Source of the DNA: an uncultured Eubacterium sp.
GTDB lineage: Bacteria > Bacillota > Clostridia > Lachnospirales > Lachnospiraceae
Assembly (NCBI GenBank): GCA_947088865.1
Contig: CAMUHY010000002.1
Coordinates: forward strand, 62,001 to 126,000
Reading direction: 5' to 3'
DNA length: 64,000 nucleotides
Shown here: positions 27,254 through 35,671 of the stretch, one piece after another
Position numbering within the stretch: position 1 is the first letter of the stretch
How the letters are laid out: each line of letters starts with the position of its first letter
The notes under the pieces: model-generated
What the model was told of the DNA's origin: nothing
Database searches by the model: none
Seen by the model: the letters and a program-made list of their open reading frames with translations, nothing else
Position numbers and translations under genes: made by a program

Positions 27254-28894
27254 ATGAGTAAAAGCATTTTACAAAATGAATTATTTGAAGCTTTTGCAAA
27301 CGCTTCTGATAACATTTACATTTATGTCTGTGATATGCAATCTTCTTTGTCTAGGTGGTCAAAAAATACTGTTGATTATTTTAATTTGGAAGCTGAATAT
27401 ATGACCGATACGGCTAACAAATGGATGGCAAAAATTCATCCGGATGACCGTTCCTTATATGTAAAAGATATCAGTGCTGTTTTTTCAGGACAGTCTAACC
27501 GTCATAGCTGCCAATACCGTGCCAAAAATAAATATGGCGACTATGTATGGCTAGAATGTAAAGGAAGCGTTATACCTGATGAAAATGGGCAGCCTAGTGT
27601 TTTTGCTGGATTGATGACGCGCTTGGATAATCAAAATAAATATGACCCTTTGACACATTTGCTTACCAATTATGAATTGCAAAACTATGATTTTTCTAAC
27701 GGCAATGGTATTCTTATGCTTTTAGGTATTGACAGTTTTCGCAAAATCAATAATACAAACGGTTATATTTATGGCAATAAAGTTTTAAGCATTTTTGCTG
27801 AATGTTTGGGAGAATTAGCTGATAAACAAGACAAAATTTATCGCTTGCAAGGCGATGAATTTATTGTTTTATCCCCAAACGGCACAAGTGATAAAATGAG
27901 AGAACTTTTCCAAAATGTCAATGACCGCTGTACCAATATGCGCGGTGTAAAAAGCTTCTCTGTCTCGGCTGGTATTGTTTCTTATCCACAAGACGGCAGT
28001 GACTGCAATACGCTTTTAAGCAATTTGGAACATTCATTAGAATTTGCAAAGGAACAAAATCGCAACCGAATCATTGAATTTTCAGAAAAGATTTCACAGC
28101 GTCACAATCGTATCAGCAATCTTCATGAAGCATTGACCAAAAGTATCCATAACAATTTTAAAGGATTTGAGCTGTATTTTCAGCCAATCTTAGATGCAAA
28201 GACAAAACAAATTGTGGAATGTGAATCTCTGTTGCGCTTTAAAACGCCAGAAATACAAGATGCCTCGCCGTTTGAATTTATAAAACTGCTTGAAAATAGT
28301 GGAGAAATCCGAGAAGTTGGCGCTTGGGTTATGGAGGAAGCTATCCGCCATGCTGCCCGCTGGCAAAAAGAATATGGCGGCATCAAAGTCAGCTTTAACG
28401 TTTCGTATGTACAGCTTTTAGATGGTAATTTTGTTGATAAATTAATTGAAAAAACAAACGAATATCAAGTTAATCCCAATTTAATTATGGTGGAACTTAC
28501 GGAGAGTTGCAACGCTGAAGATACGGATATGCTCTCCCGCCATTTTGACCGATTAAGAACACTTGGCTATAAAATTGCAATGGATGATTTCGGTACGGAA
28601 TATGCTTCTTTTGGTCTTTTACATGATGTGAATATGGATGTATTAAAAATCGACCAAAAATTTGTTCGTGGACTTGTTCAAAACCGCAATATGACTGATA
28701 TGGCTATTATTGAAAGTGTTGTTGATATGTGTAGACGTCTTTCTATCCAAACGATTGCAGAAGGTGTAGAAACCGTAGAAATACAAGATATGATTGAAAA
28801 AATCGGCGTTTCTTACCTGCAAGGTTATCTATATTCAAAGCCTGTTCCAGCAGAAGAATTTGAAACTATGGTACGCCAGAAAGCATTTGAATAA
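27254..28894 (+). CDS. PAS-GGDEF-EAL cyclic di-GMP phosphodiesterase
   Basis: 546 residues: PAS/PAC sensor (about 10-125, KIHPDDRSLYVKD, YVWLECKG), a degenerate GGDEF domain (active loop RLQGDEF instead of RGGDEF) and a C-terminal EAL domain. Catalytic elements of EAL are kept: E of ESLLRFK, ELTES, DDFGTEYASFG, LKIDQKFVRG, AEGVET and QGYLYSKP. It most likely degrades c-di-GMP, with the GGDEF part possibly binding GTP as a regulator. Ribosome site AAGAAAGGATAGGC. It lies in tandem with the FIST cyclase. Confidence 0.9.
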   Translation: MSKSILQNELFEAFANASDNIYIYVCDMQSSLSRWSKNTVDYFNLEAEYMTDTANKWMAKIHPDDRSLYVKDISAVFSGQSNRHSCQYRAKNKYGDYVWLECKGSVIPDENGQPSVFAGLMTRLDNQNKYDPLTHLLTNYELQNYDFSNGNGILMLLGIDSFRKINNTNGYIYGNKVLSIFAECLGELADKQDKIYRLQGDEFIVLSPNGTSDKMRELFQNVNDRCTNMRGVKSFSVSAGIVSYPQDGSDCNTLLSNLEHSLEFAKEQNRNRIIEFSEKISQRHNRISNLHEALTKSIHNNFKGFELYFQPILDAKTKQIVECESLLRFKTPEIQDASPFEFIKLLENSGEIREVGAWVMEEAIRHAARWQKEYGGIKVSFNVSYVQLLDGNFVDKLIEKTNEYQVNPNLIMVELTESCNAEDTDMLSRHFDRLRTLGYKIAMDDFGTEYASFGLLHDVNMDVLKIDQKFVRGLVQNRNMTDMAIIESVVDMCRRLSIQTIAEGVETVEIQDMIEKIGVSYLQGYLYSKPVPAEEFETMVRQKAFE

Positions 28895-28979
28895 TTTTTA
28901 TTATTCTTTTACATATTTTACAAATAAAAAAGCAACCTTACAGTAAGCTATAATATATTTGATTTATATAAACTTAAGA

Positions 28980-29090
28980 CTGCTGCAAAAAAAATTTTCT
29001 AATCATACAATCTATGGATATTCGTAATACATTTTGCTACTTACCTATAATTCCATTGAAATTTGATATAAAATTTTTATTTTGCAGCAG
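28980..29090. repeat. MITE-like element with ~20-base terminal inverted repeats
   Basis: CTGCTGCAAAA plus AAAATTTT at the left matches, inverted, AAAATTTTTATTTTGCAGCAG at the right with one or two mismatches, enclosing about 70 unpaired bases. There is no ORF inside. It could act as a terminator between the convergent genes or be a miniature transposon. No clear target duplication is visible. Confidence 0.45.
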
Positions 29091-29116
29091 CTTTTATCTA
29101 TTGACAACTCTTATAT

Positions 29117-31468
29117 TTACTGAACAATCAATTCTTTTACCTCAACCTTTTTTATACTTTTAGAAGCTATATATGCAAATATAAAAAAGCTTCCGCTAAT
29201 AATAAGAATAGGTAAAAATATTGAAGTTACTGTAAAATTTACAACAACCGTTGACAGTCCAACAAACTTTAATATAAAACTCATTGCAGGTTTTGCAATT
29301 GCCGCCGTAATACTCATTCCAATAAAACTGCCTAGCAATGCAAGTATAAAAAAACGAAGAGCAAAATGAAACTGCAGTTTATTTACAGTAAATCCAAGCG
29401 CCTTATAAATTCCGATATCTCTTCGTTCTCGAATAAAGGTTTTATTGCAGACCATTGTAACAACAATCAATGCAAAAACAATAGAAAAGCTGTAAATAAT
29501 AACTGTTATTACATCAACAATAGATTTATACTGAATTTCTAAAGGATTTTGCGTTGTAGTGTAATCATCTATTTTAAGTAATTCACCGTATTGTGCTTCA
29601 ATTTCATCTAAAATAGCTGGAATTTTCTCTTTATCTTGAACAATAAAACTTGCAGAAAATCCTCTTTTTGTCAATCCTAACCTTCCTGCCAAATCAGAAT
29701 TAAAAGCCATACCCATTCCCAAATCGTTTGGCGTTTGATAAAATCCTGTTATTATACATTCTACTTCTTTATCATTATTAGAAAGAGTCACTGTATCCCC
29801 AATTTCTAAATCCATTGACTCAGAAACCACTTGTGTAATAATAATTTCATTGTCATACAAGGGAACTCGCCCTTTTATCAATCCTAAAATTTGCTCTGGA
29901 TATTTATACATATCACTAAAAATACTATCTCCATTTAAAGAAATATATTGATTCCTTTGTTGATTTTTATACCTAATAGCCGTATGTTTTTCTACAATTT
30001 TTTCAACTTCTGTCAATAAATCTTTATTCGTATCTTTATTATAGCGAAATTCTATATCTGGTATTATAAGTCCTATTGAATTTAAGGTATCGCGCGAAGC
30101 TAAAAAAACACTAAATAAATTAACTAAAGTCATAAAAAAGGTAAGAATAGCAACAATAAAAAATACACCAAAATATCGTTTCTTTGCTGAAATAAGCTGT
30201 CGAAACGCAAGCCAAAAAGATAATGCTTTATCAAAAATAGGAGCATATATTCTGCTGTCAAAATAAACATCTTCTATACCGCCAATAATTGCCCGCACAG
30301 GAGAAATAGAAATAACCTTTCTTGTCTTTAATAAAATAATCAGACAAAAACAACCTATCAATATTGATGTAAACAGTGAGCTTTTTCCTATTGATAAGGA
30401 TTGCTGGGGCAAAACTGCTGTTATTGTCATACAGGCTTTGCCAATATAATATTGAATGGGAATTGCTGCGATACTTCCAATCATAACTCCAAGCAGTAAA
30501 CTTGTCATATACTGTATTAAAAAAATTGCTCTTATTTTTTTATTGTTAAACCCTTGCGCTTTTAAAATTCCAAGCGTTGTATATTCAATATCAATCTCCG
30601 TCCCAATACTATTGCTTACTACAATCAAAATAATCAAAAACAAAAATATCATAAATGCAAAGACAATGTCTAATATCATATCAGGTAAAATCGTGGTATA
30701 ATTTTTTGATTCGTCTATGCCAGTTGTTCCTTCTGCCATATAGGATATTTTTGTTTCAAGATTAAGCTGTTTTTCAAATTTTGTGGAAGAAAGGTTACTA
30801 CCTTCCGCCTGATATATGGATACTATTGTGACTTCTTTTTGTACATTTGTCTGCGACAAATTACATAACTCCAAAAATTTTTGAAAATCGGATTTTCCAA
30901 TAAATACCTGCTTCCACCCTATTGTTGAAGAGCCTGTCATTGGTTCTTGTACAAATCCTTTGATTACAAAATCTTTTTTAAATTCTGTCGCCACTTCAAG
31001 GGTTATTGTATCACCTAATTCACATTCAAGCTTTGATTTTAGTCCAAGCGGAAGATATATTTCACCTTCCCCAATTGCTGGTATATCTTCACAAAAATTT
31101 GTCAATTCTTTATTATATAATGCAATTTCATCTCTTAATTGTGTTATAAAATAACTATTTCTATCTTCTCGTTTATTGCATATCGTTTTACTGGTAACAA
31201 TACTGTCATAATATTTTGTCTGCTTTACTAATGGACTATTTTCCACCATACTACGCAGCTCATCTGTAAGCTTTTCTTTATCTATATAAACCAATATTTC
31301 GCCGCAGTCCGCCATTTTAAATGCACGGTTTAAACCGTTTAAATAATTATCACGCACACTAATAATAGAGGTACAAATCGTAACAACAATTGCCATCAGT
31401 ATAGCAATACTGATAAATGTTCCTTTCTTTTTTCTTATATTTGCCTTTAATAATATCAACATTTCCAT
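29117..31468 (-). CDS. FtsX-type ABC transporter permease (783 residues)
   Basis: The protein has an N-terminal membrane helix (about 15-35), an extracellular domain (about 45-260), three membrane helices (about 265-380), a further helix near 420-445, a second extracellular domain and three C-terminal helices, so a duplicated FtsX/MacB plan. It forms the transporter with the ATPase 12 bases upstream. It is only distantly similar to the permease at 3172-5817, so the two modules are not recent copies. A role in handling antimicrobial peptides or surface lipids is inferred from the attached two-component system. Confidence 0.85.
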   Translation of the reverse strand: MEMLILLKANIRKKKGTFISIAILMAIVVTICTSIISVRDNYLNGLNRAFKMADCGEILVYIDKEKLTDELRSMVENSPLVKQTKYYDSIVTSKTICNKREDRNSYFITQLRDEIALYNKELTNFCEDIPAIGEGEIYLPLGLKSKLECELGDTITLEVATEFKKDFVIKGFVQEPMTGSSTIGWKQVFIGKSDFQKFLELCNLSQTNVQKEVTIVSIYQAEGSNLSSTKFEKQLNLETKISYMAEGTTGIDESKNYTTILPDMILDIVFAFMIFLFLIILIVVSNSIGTEIDIEYTTLGILKAQGFNNKKIRAIFLIQYMTSLLLGVMIGSIAAIPIQYYIGKACMTITAVLPQQSLSIGKSSLFTSILIGCFCLIILLKTRKVISISPVRAIIGGIEDVYFDSRIYAPIFDKALSFWLAFRQLISAKKRYFGVFFIVAILTFFMTLVNLFSVFLASRDTLNSIGLIIPDIEFRYNKDTNKDLLTEVEKIVEKHTAIRYKNQQRNQYISLNGDSIFSDMYKYPEQILGLIKGRVPLYDNEIIITQVVSESMDLEIGDTVTLSNNDKEVECIITGFYQTPNDLGMGMAFNSDLAGRLGLTKRGFSASFIVQDKEKIPAILDEIEAQYGELLKIDDYTTTQNPLEIQYKSIVDVITVIIYSFSIVFALIVVTMVCNKTFIRERRDIGIYKALGFTVNKLQFHFALRFFILALLGSFIGMSITAAIAKPAMSFILKFVGLSTVVVNFTVTSIFLPILIISGSFFIFAYIASKSIKKVEVKELIVQ

Positions 31469-31480
31469 ATACTTTGCCTC

Positions 31481-32242
31481 CTACCATTCCATTGAATGAA
31501 GCCATGCACTAATTTGTGTTTCACGGCTTCTTTCTTCACTTGGACAAAATACTGGTAATGTCAGTTCTCCGATAATTTTACCATCTTCCAAATATAATAT
31601 TCGATTTGCACGAAGCGCAACATGAATATCATGTGTCACCATTAAAATGCTCTGCCCGCCCTCATTTATAGACGTCAACAAATTTAAAACTTCTATGGTA
31701 TTATGGCGATTAAGCGCACCCGTAGGCTCATCGGCAAAAATCAACTTCGGATTATGCACCACTGCTCTTGCAATTGCACATCGTTGCTGTTCACCACCAG
31801 AAACCTGTGCTGGCAAATGATTTTTTATATGTTTAATCCCCATTTTTTCAATTAATTCTTCAGCATAATTTCGCACCGTTTCCCCTGTAATCGCCTTGCT
31901 TAAATATCCCGAAATAACAATATTTTCAAATAGTGTAAGATTACTTACAAGATGAAGCTGCTGAAATATAAAACCAAAATCATTGCTGCGAAGCGTTGAT
32001 AATTCTTTCTCACTCATCGTCACAATATTTTTTCCATTATACAGTACTTCTCCTGCCGTTGCTCTATCCATACCACTCAGCGCATAGAGCAATGTGGATT
32101 TGCCAGAACCGGACGCCCCCATAATAACCGTAAAATCACCTTGATACAACGTCAAATCAACATGTGACAGAATATGAACTTGACCGCCGTTATGTGCAAA
32201 GCTTTTACATAAACCTTTTGCTGATAAAATACTTTCTTTCAT
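31481..32242 (-). CDS. ABC transporter ATP-binding protein of the second module
   Basis: 253 residues with Walker A GASGSGKST, signature VSGGEQQRCAIARAV and Walker B LIFADEPTGALN, a LolD/MacB-type ATPase. The frame begins at 32251, but GGAG sits one base from that ATG and ten bases from the ATG at 32242, which is preferred. It follows the kinase by 83 bases, enough for a separate regulated promoter. Confidence 0.92.
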   Translation of the reverse strand: MKESILSAKGLCKSFAHNGGQVHILSHVDLTLYQGDFTVIMGASGSGKSTLLYALSGMDRATAGEVLYNGKNIVTMSEKELSTLRSNDFGFIFQQLHLVSNLTLFENIVISGYLSKAITGETVRNYAEELIEKMGIKHIKNHLPAQVSGGEQQRCAIARAVVHNPKLIFADEPTGALNRHNTIEVLNLLTSINEGGQSILMVTHDIHVALRANRILYLEDGKIIGELTLPVFCPSEERSRETQISAWLHSMEW

Positions 32243-32325
32243 ATTTATCATACTCCTTTCTTGATTCGTAAATTTACAATAACCATTCAGCTAAATGATT
32301 ACAATTTACTTTACCAAAAAAGTTA

Positions 32326-33471
32326 TTAAGAACTCTTTAAGAAAATAGGAAAAGTGATAATAACCTCTAATCCATCTATATGATTATGCAACAATATATT
32401 TCCCTGCATCTGTTCGGTTATATATTTTACAATATACAATCCCAAGCCAGAGCCTTGTTCTTCTTTTACATTGCTGCCACGATAAAATTTTTCAAATATA
32501 AAAGGCATATCTTTATCAGGGATTCCCTGTCCATAATCACGAAAATGAAATTCTATACAAGATGCAGTTTTGACAATCCAAATATCCATTTTAGTCTTTG
32601 CATATTTTCTGGAATTATTGATGATATTTTCAATAATCTGTGCAAATCTTTTTTCATCAAGCAATACCATTACTGTAAAATTTGGATTTTTATATCGAAT
32701 ATCCCCATTGTCTGCCAACAATTGAGCTATAATGTTTTCTGTAAGAGATACAACTTCTGTTGGCTCTACCATAATTTTTAATTTATCCAAGTCCGATACA
32801 GAATGTAAAAATAAATCGTTTGTCAATGCCGTCACTTCATCGCATTTTTTTATTAAAACAGCTAGATAGCGATATCTTTTTTCAACGGAAGTATCAAGAT
32901 TTGCCTCCAGTCCTTCTGCATATGCGCGAATCGAAGCAATAGGGGTTTTAATATCATGCGATAATGTGGCTATCACCGTTTTATTATTTTCAATTGCTTC
33001 TTTTTCACAAGCTCTTGCTTTTGTAATCTCTCTTCGCATACTGTCAAAAGCCCAAGTAAATTCACCAAAATAATTGGAGCGTTCATAATTTAATGGAATG
33101 TCAAAATCTCCCTGTGCCAATTTTTGTGCAAATTCTTTCATTTTTTCAAAAGGACATAAAATAGACTTATAGATATATCCAAACACCACAAAAAGAAATA
33201 AACTACTTATTCCGCCCATTGCAAGAAAACGTATATTGCTATTGTAAATAATCTTTTCGTTTTTCATATCTTCTTGCAATCTTGATATTTTTTCAAACAT
33301 CAAATCGGATTTTCCCAGCTTGGCTAATTGTTCAATTTCGTTTAGCGCAACAATTTGCCGCAAACGCATATTTTGTAATTGTGTTTTATTGTCAAAAACA
33401 AGAAATATACAAGTAATGATACCAATAAATACACAAAATAAAATCGTTATTTTAAATAATCTCTTCTTCAA
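32326..33471 (-). CDS. Sensor histidine kinase of the second module
   Basis: 381 residues: two membrane helices (about 7-27 and 82-104) with a ~55-residue external loop, a HAMP-like segment (LAQGDFDIPLNY), HisKA with SHDIKTPIASIRAY and HATPase (NIINNSRKYAK, DYGQGIP, GSGLGLYIVKYI). It pairs with the regulator 14 bases upstream. It likely senses an envelope signal and controls the ABC transporter that follows. Confidence 0.92.
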   Translation of the reverse strand: MKKRLFKITILFCVFIGIITCIFLVFDNKTQLQNMRLRQIVALNEIEQLAKLGKSDLMFEKISRLQEDMKNEKIIYNSNIRFLAMGGISSLFLFVVFGYIYKSILCPFEKMKEFAQKLAQGDFDIPLNYERSNYFGEFTWAFDSMRREITKARACEKEAIENNKTVIATLSHDIKTPIASIRAYAEGLEANLDTSVEKRYRYLAVLIKKCDEVTALTNDLFLHSVSDLDKLKIMVEPTEVVSLTENIIAQLLADNGDIRYKNPNFTVMVLLDEKRFAQIIENIINNSRKYAKTKMDIWIVKTASCIEFHFRDYGQGIPDKDMPFIFEKFYRGSNVKEEQGSGLGLYIVKYITEQMQGNILLHNHIDGLEVIITFPIFLKSS

Positions 33472-33485
33472 TTCTTCCTCCCTGT

Positions 33486-34187
33486 TTAACTGTTTTTCAA
33501 ATTGGTATCAAGCATATATCCTACTTTATAGACAGTTTTTATAAATTGTGGTTTTGCTGGATTATCTTCAATCTTTTCCCGCAGCCAACGAATATGTACA
33601 GCAAGTGTGGCTGCCTCCACACAAGAAAAAGTACCCCATACTTCGGACAATACGTTTTCCTTTGACAGCGCAATATTTTGATGCTGACACATATAGGCAA
33701 GCAAATCAAACTCCTTTAAAGAAAGTGGTATTATTTCATCTTTTTTCGTAACGCTCCTAGATGTAATATTGACTGTAATATCTCCAAATTGATATAGTTC
33801 TTCTTTTGATGAAAAACCATATGTTCTCCTTATAAGCGCATTAATTCGAGACAACAGTTCTTTCATAGAGTATGGTTTTGGAAGATAATCATCACCACCT
33901 ATATCAAAACCTGTTATGCGGTCTTGTTCACTTGTTCTGGCGCTTGCAAATATTACTGGAACCGTTGACACACGCCTTAACTCCTTACATATTTCAAACC
34001 CTGTTGTATCTGGAAAATTAATATCCAATAAAATTAAATTATATGTATGATTCGTCAATACCTCAAAAGCTTCTTCACTGCTTGTTGCAATTGTTACTTT
34101 ATAATGATAGCTTTCCAGCATATCCGATATAATAAATGATAAATCTTTATCATCATCAATGATTAATATTGATTTTTCCTGCATCAT
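33486..34187 (-). CDS. OmpR-family response regulator of the second module
   Basis: About 233 residues: receiver domain (IDDDKD, Asp in LLDINFPD, KPYS) and winged helix ending TVYKVGYMLD. The start is uncertain: the frame is open to 34238, and ATGs at 34196, 34187 and 34184 follow or overlap a CAGAAATGAGAG module. 34187 or 34184 gives the normal family N-terminus. First gene of the second regulator-kinase-ATPase-permease unit. Confidence 0.88.
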   Translation of the reverse strand: MMQEKSILIIDDDKDLSFIISDMLESYHYKVTIATSSEEAFEVLTNHTYNLILLDINFPDTTGFEICKELRRVSTVPVIFASARTSEQDRITGFDIGGDDYLPKPYSMKELLSRINALIRRTYGFSSKEELYQFGDITVNITSRSVTKKDEIIPLSLKEFDLLAYMCQHQNIALSKENVLSEVWGTFSCVEAATLAVHIRWLREKIEDNPAKPQFIKTVYKVGYMLDTNLKNS

Positions 34188-34338
34188 TTCTCTCATTTCT
34201 GTATTATTTTTTCCATAAAAAGTTTTTTGTCGTATCATAGTAGTATCTTTTTAACTTTTTAATATTTTTCAAAAAAACAGCTATCAGAAAATAATTCTTT
34301 TAGCTGTTTTTGATTCTTATTATTTAATTATTAAGCTT

Positions 34339-34501
34339 CAGTTAAGCGGATATTCGCAATCCGCTACGCTACTTGCTCAAACCATCTAGCTACTATCGTA
34401 GCTTTTCAGTGGGAGCTTATACTCCCACTGAAACAAGCAAGTCCCCACCCCCACTTATGCCTTTGCAGCATTGAAATGGGGGACTTCCTTGATGAGGTTA
34501 A
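34339..34501. repeat. Multi-hairpin repeat family, full copy 1
   Basis: About 163 bases, ~90 percent identical by eye to 47505-47669. Four hairpins can be drawn: AGCGGAT/ATCCGCT (34345-34365), AGCTAC-tatc-GTAGCT-TTT (34388-34403), CAGTGGGAG/CTCCCACTG (34407-34430) and an outer AAGTCCCC/GGGGACTT (34439-34486). It ends TTGATGAGGTTAA. It is the main content of the 415-base gap 34239-34653; the rest of that gap is AT-rich without further signal. Confidence 0.8.
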
Positions 34502-34653
34502 AAAATACATATTCTTAAAAAAATAATTATCTTTTATATTTATCTTATTATTCATTTATCATTGCTCATTTTTTCTCATATCCATTTGTATCTTTAATAC
34601 ATCATTCATATCTGTATTAGCATACTCTAATTTATTTGGCGTACTCGATACTT

Positions 34654-34755
34654 TTATTCAATGAAGTCCTCAAGATTACGCTGGTAAATATGCTCTCGGT
34701 CATAGGATGAATACTTGTTCCAATCTTGTGTATTTCCACCACTTCCCAATCTCAT
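34654..34755 (-). pseudogene. Short degenerate coding remnant after the HAD gene
   Basis: A 33-codon ORF starts at an ATGA overlap with the HAD stop codon and reads like real protein (GSGGNTQDWNKYSSYD). In another frame the sequence continues to about 34560 with protein-like content (NKLEYANTDMNDVLK) before a stop. The frame change suggests the decayed end of a longer gene of unknown identity. Confidence 0.4.
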
Positions 34756-35561
34756 ATTAGTACTTCTTCTATTGCTTTTGCTATACCATCTTTATAATTA
34801 TAATCTGCTATCCATTTTGCCGCCTTTTTTACAGCGTCTTGAGCATTTTTCATAGCATAGGATTGCCCTGCCCACTGTAACATCTGAATATCATTGTCAC
34901 CATCGCCAAATGCCATTACTTCACTTGCATTTATGCCTAATATATTGCATAAGCTGCTTAATCCTTTACCCTTATTTACTCCAACTTTATTAATTTCCAT
35001 ATTAAATGGTATAGAGGAAGTAACAGTGAGATTTTTTTCTATAAATGTTGTTTTTATCCTATCATATTTATCTTTTGGCACATATATAGATGTCACTTTT
35101 TCAGCCAATTTATTGTTTAATGTTTCCGTAGGATTATCACAAAAAGTAATTTCACTTTTAAGTTCTTTTAAAAATTCATCATTTAAGTAATCACTTTTAT
35201 ATAAATCACTGCTGCTTTTCTTCATATAAGAATTTCCATTACAATATATTTCTGTAACAATTCCAAATTGTTCCAAAAACTCATATACAAATTTCCACGT
35301 ATCATAATCCATACAGTCCGTTGCTATTACATTGCCTGTTATATCCATTGCCAAAGCTCCGTTAGAAGCAAGAATATAATCCACCACTTTTAACTGCTCA
35401 AGTACATTTTTGATATGACAACAAGTACGACCACTGCAAATCGCTATTTTAATGCCCTTAGAAGATGCAGTTTTTATAGCCTTTATATTTCTTTCTGAAA
35501 TTGTTTTATGGTCTGAATCAAACAGAGTACCATCTAAATCCATAGCAATTAATTTTATCAT
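34752..35561 (-). CDS. HAD-superfamily phosphatase, Cof/YidA type
   Basis: 269 residues with the HAD motifs MDLDGTLFD (nucleophile Asp), ICSGRT, a Lys region near residue 190 (NKVGVNKGKGLSSL) and FGDGDNDIQML. Cof-type enzymes dephosphorylate sugar phosphates or flavin and pyridoxal phosphates; the substrate is unclear. It lies downstream of the glucose-type PTS gene on the same strand with about 105 bases between, so a role in handling excess sugar phosphate is possible. Ribosome site GTGAGGTAAAGA. Confidence 0.9.
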   Translation of the reverse strand: MIKLIAMDLDGTLFDSDHKTISERNIKAIKTASSKGIKIAICSGRTCCHIKNVLEQLKVVDYILASNGALAMDITGNVIATDCMDYDTWKFVYEFLEQFGIVTEIYCNGNSYMKKSSSDLYKSDYLNDEFLKELKSEITFCDNPTETLNNKLAEKVTSIYVPKDKYDRIKTTFIEKNLTVTSSIPFNMEINKVGVNKGKGLSSLCNILGINASEVMAFGDGDNDIQMLQWAGQSYAMKNAQDAVKKAAKWIADYNYKDGIAKAIEEVLI

Positions 35562-35587
35562 ATTCTTTACCTCACTTTAATAAAAGC

Positions 35588-35671
35588 CAAAGGATATTTG
35601 CAATCCGCCTGAGTCTAGTTTTATATCTGTATAATGTTAAAACACAAGAGAATTTCCTTGATGAAGTTAAA
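35588..35671. repeat. Multi-hairpin repeat family, degenerate copy
   Basis: It keeps the left end (GGATATTTGCAATCCGC) and the right end (TTCCTTGATGAAGTTAAAC) of the family. The middle is replaced by an AT-rich stretch that matches the middle of the remnant at 54457-54524. Confidence 0.55.

Noticed and set aside
34339-34501. CRISPR array or part of one
   Set aside because: The repeats are dispersed singly across the window and internally palindromic; there is no regular repeat-spacer pattern and no cas gene.
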